Shown here piece after piece: positions 6,084-7,575 of a stretch of 7,575 bases of DNA; within the stretch, counting starts at the first letter, position 1, and each line of letters opens with the position of its first letter. The stretch is taken from positions 1 through 7,575 of the forward strand of contig JAUQOX010000139.1 of assembly GCA_030550695.1 (NCBI GenBank), given 5' to 3'. Source of the stretch: Gemmatimonadota bacterium. GTDB lineage: Bacteria > Gemmatimonadota > Gemmatimonadetes > Longimicrobiales > Gaopeijiaceae. The notes under the pieces were generated by a model that had not been told where the DNA came from, searched no databases, and worked only from the letters and a program-made list of their open reading frames with translations. The translations under genes and the position numbers were made by a program.

Positions 6084-7575
6084 GGCCTGGATGGGCCTCG
6101 GCCAAGGGGGAGGATGGGACGAGGGACGCCGAAAGTTCCAACACGGCCACCTGACCGTCGGCCTGGGCCACCAGGATCTCCCCCCCCTCGGCCCCCACAG
6201 CCACCCCCACGGGGTGCCGGACCTCGGGCACGCTGTAGGCCGCCGTAAGAGCGCGGCTCCCGAGGTCGAAAACCAGAAGGGTGGAGTAGGCTGCGCTCAT
6301 GGCGTAGAGGAGGCCGTCCCGGACCGCCGCACCGGTGACCACGTATTCCCCCAACGAGCGGCCCTCTCCCAGGGCCACACCGGGCCCGAGCCGAGGCACG
6401 AACTCCGACGACAACTGGAAGTCTCCGGCGTCAAAACGGGAAATCACCAGCCGCCGGTGACGAGGAGAGGGTACCGCCACGGTGACGAACTCCCGGGCGT
6501 CCCGGTCGAAGGCCAACGAAAGGACATACATCTGCCGGGCCCGCACCGTAGCGAACCGGGAGCGGCGGAGTTCCCTCACCCCCCCGGAAGATTCCAGGAA
6601 GTGGCGCCACTCCCGGAGCTCGTCCGCCTGAGGGTCTTCACGGAGGAGGACGTAACTCTTGTTCACGGTTCCCACCACCAGGGTATCGCCCAGGAACGCA
6701 GCCCCCACCAGATGCCCCAGGTCCACCGCAAAGAAGGGGTCCAACCGCACGTATTTCTCCACCCGGGCCAGAGTGGGGTCCAACAACCAGACTCCATGGC
6801 GGTCCGTGGTAGCCAGGAACCGGCCGGAGACGGGATCCCGGGCCAAATCCGTCAGGGCTCCCCTGAGCTGGGCCGTTACCCGTTCCCACCGCACCACGTT
6901 CAGGACGGGAAGCCCCAGGAGAGGCCCCCCGGAAGGGTCCGCATCCACCGCGGTCCGAGCCGGATCGGGCCGGGGAACATCCCACGATCCCCGTAGGGAA
7001 ACAGGGCCCCGCCAGGGCTCACGCCACATCCATACCCAGTGGCGAGGGTTCCAGGAAAAGCGCACGGGATCCGACTGTCCCAGGAAGGGCGGAGGGCCCG
7101 TGGTCACGAAGGCCTGGAGGGCGTTGGCCGCTACGACCCCCACGAAGATCCCCGCTGCCCACCGCCCGGCCTTGCCCAGTTCCCGGAGCCCCGGGGTCAG
7201 GGTGTCTTCGCGAACGAGAAGCAGAAACACGCCCAGGACCATGAGGACCACCCAATGCACGACCCAAGACCAAACATAGGTGTGCAAGCCGAAGAAGGTC
7301 CCCGCAAACCCCTGACCGATGTCCCGGGCCAGGTGAAGACCCGCGTGGCGGATGGCCATATAGGTGCCCCAGCCCGCCACCAGGACCAGAGCCCCCAAAT
7401 ACCTGGGACGGGGGCCGTAGCGCAAAATGAAGAGCCCCAGCAGGGCCATGAGGACCATGGAAGTCCGCTGAGCCCAACAGAGGATGCACGGGGACTCGCC
7501 GAAAGCCACCCCCAGCACCACTGCCACCCCCACCGGACAGATCATCATGGCCGCCACAGCCCAGGCCAGGGCCGT
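6070..7575 (-). CDS. DsbB-like membrane oxidoreductase fused to a periplasmic propeller-like domain, N-terminus cut by window edge
   Basis: 501 residues are visible and the frame stays open to the right edge. Numbering here counts from a GTG at 7557, six codons inside the edge. Residues 1-150 hold five membrane helices (about 1-20, 33-47, 54-69, 97-116, 132-151). PCILCWAQR at 23-31 matches the first-loop CxxC of DsbB, which passes electrons from thiol oxidases to quinone. The loop between helices 3 and 4, where DsbB has its second cysteine pair, contains no cysteine; instead it has RHAGLHLARDIGQGF and HTYVW. After helix 5 about 340 residues follow with no cysteine at all. From about 218 they show repeated beta-strand segments typical of a beta-propeller (LTDLARDPVSGRFLATTD, VGVAVGAEGGEILVAQADG). 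The topology puts the CxxC and the propeller on the periplasmic side. No ribosome site precedes the GTG at 7557, and helix 1 looks incomplete, so the true start is probably outside. The DsbB-like call is firm; the propeller fold is inferred. Confidence 0.8.
   Translation of the reverse strand, partial: TALAWAVAAMMICPVGVAVVLGVAFGESPCILCWAQRTSMVLMALLGLFILRYGPRPRYLGALVLVAGWGTYMAIRHAGLHLARDIGQGFAGTFFGLHTYVWSWVVHWVVLMVLGVFLLLVREDTLTPGLRELGKAGRWAAGIFVGVVAANALQAFVTTGPPPFLGQSDPVRFSWNPRHWVWMWREPWRGPVSLRGSWDVPRPDPARTAVDADPSGGPLLGLPVLNVVRWERVTAQLRGALTDLARDPVSGRFLATTDRHGVWLLDPTLARVEKYVRLDPFFAVDLGHLVGAAFLGDTLVVGTVNKSYVLLREDPQADELREWRHFLESSGGVRELRRSRFATVRARQMYVLSLAFDRDAREFVTVAVPSPRHRRLVISRFDAGDFQLSSEFVPRLGPGVALGEGRSLGEYVVTGAAVRDGLLYAMSAAYSTLLVFDLGSRALTAAYSVPEVRHPVGVAVGAEGGEILVAQADGQVAVLELSASLVPSSPLAEAHPGPADG

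Noticed and set aside
6091..6996. Plus-strand open frame of 301 codons
   Set aside because: It is antisense to the propeller-like part of the DsbB fusion, with low-complexity composition and no signal or domain.
7555..7557. GTG at 7557 as the true start of the DsbB-like gene
   Set aside because: No ribosome site lies in the 18 bases upstream, the frame continues open with hydrophobic residues, and the first helix would be cut short.

Overview
The window is GC-rich (roughly two thirds G+C by eye), densely coded bacterial DNA. It holds five protein genes, two of them cut by the window edges. There are no rRNA or tRNA genes, CRISPR array, insertion sequence or phage genes that I can see. The protein families suggest an uncultured, probably aerobic, diderm bacterium of the Acidobacteriota/Gemmatimonadota type. 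These families are a TPR plus peptidase-MA lipoprotein, a large VWA/glutamine-amidotransferase-like membrane protein, and a DsbB-like protein. The phylum is inferred from remembered family distribution and is not proven by the sequence.

Left and centre (1-5124, minus strand): three genes form a tight operon read from right to left. First is a 760-residue membrane-anchored VWA protein with an amidotransferase-like fold (2842-5124). Second is a secreted, caspase/legumain-like protein whose nucleophile position appears to be lost (1793-2845). Third is a TPR lipoprotein carrying an HExxH...E zinc-protease site (1-1796, truncated at the left edge). Both junctions are 4-base ATGA start/stop overlaps, so the three products are probably made together. 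All are predicted to sit in or face the periplasm: one by membrane helices, one by signal peptide, one by lipobox. Their role looks like envelope or proteolysis-related assembly, but no substrate can be read from the sequence.

Centre right (5125-5574): a 450-base divergent intergenic region holds the upstream signals of the operon and of the next gene. It contains one weak minus-strand promoter candidate and a GC-rich inverted repeat.

Right (5575-7575): a small secreted protein with four cysteines (plus strand) faces a convergent, partial gene (minus strand). That gene encodes a DsbB-like membrane oxidoreductase with one CxxC pair, fused to a long cysteine-free propeller-like domain predicted to be periplasmic. 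A 9-bp inverted repeat between them may serve as a shared terminator. The three operon proteins contain almost no cysteine (none, one in a signal peptide, one in a lipobox). The small four-cysteine protein beside the DsbB-like gene is therefore the only obvious disulfide-bonded product in the window. A functional link between those two is an attractive but unproven inference.
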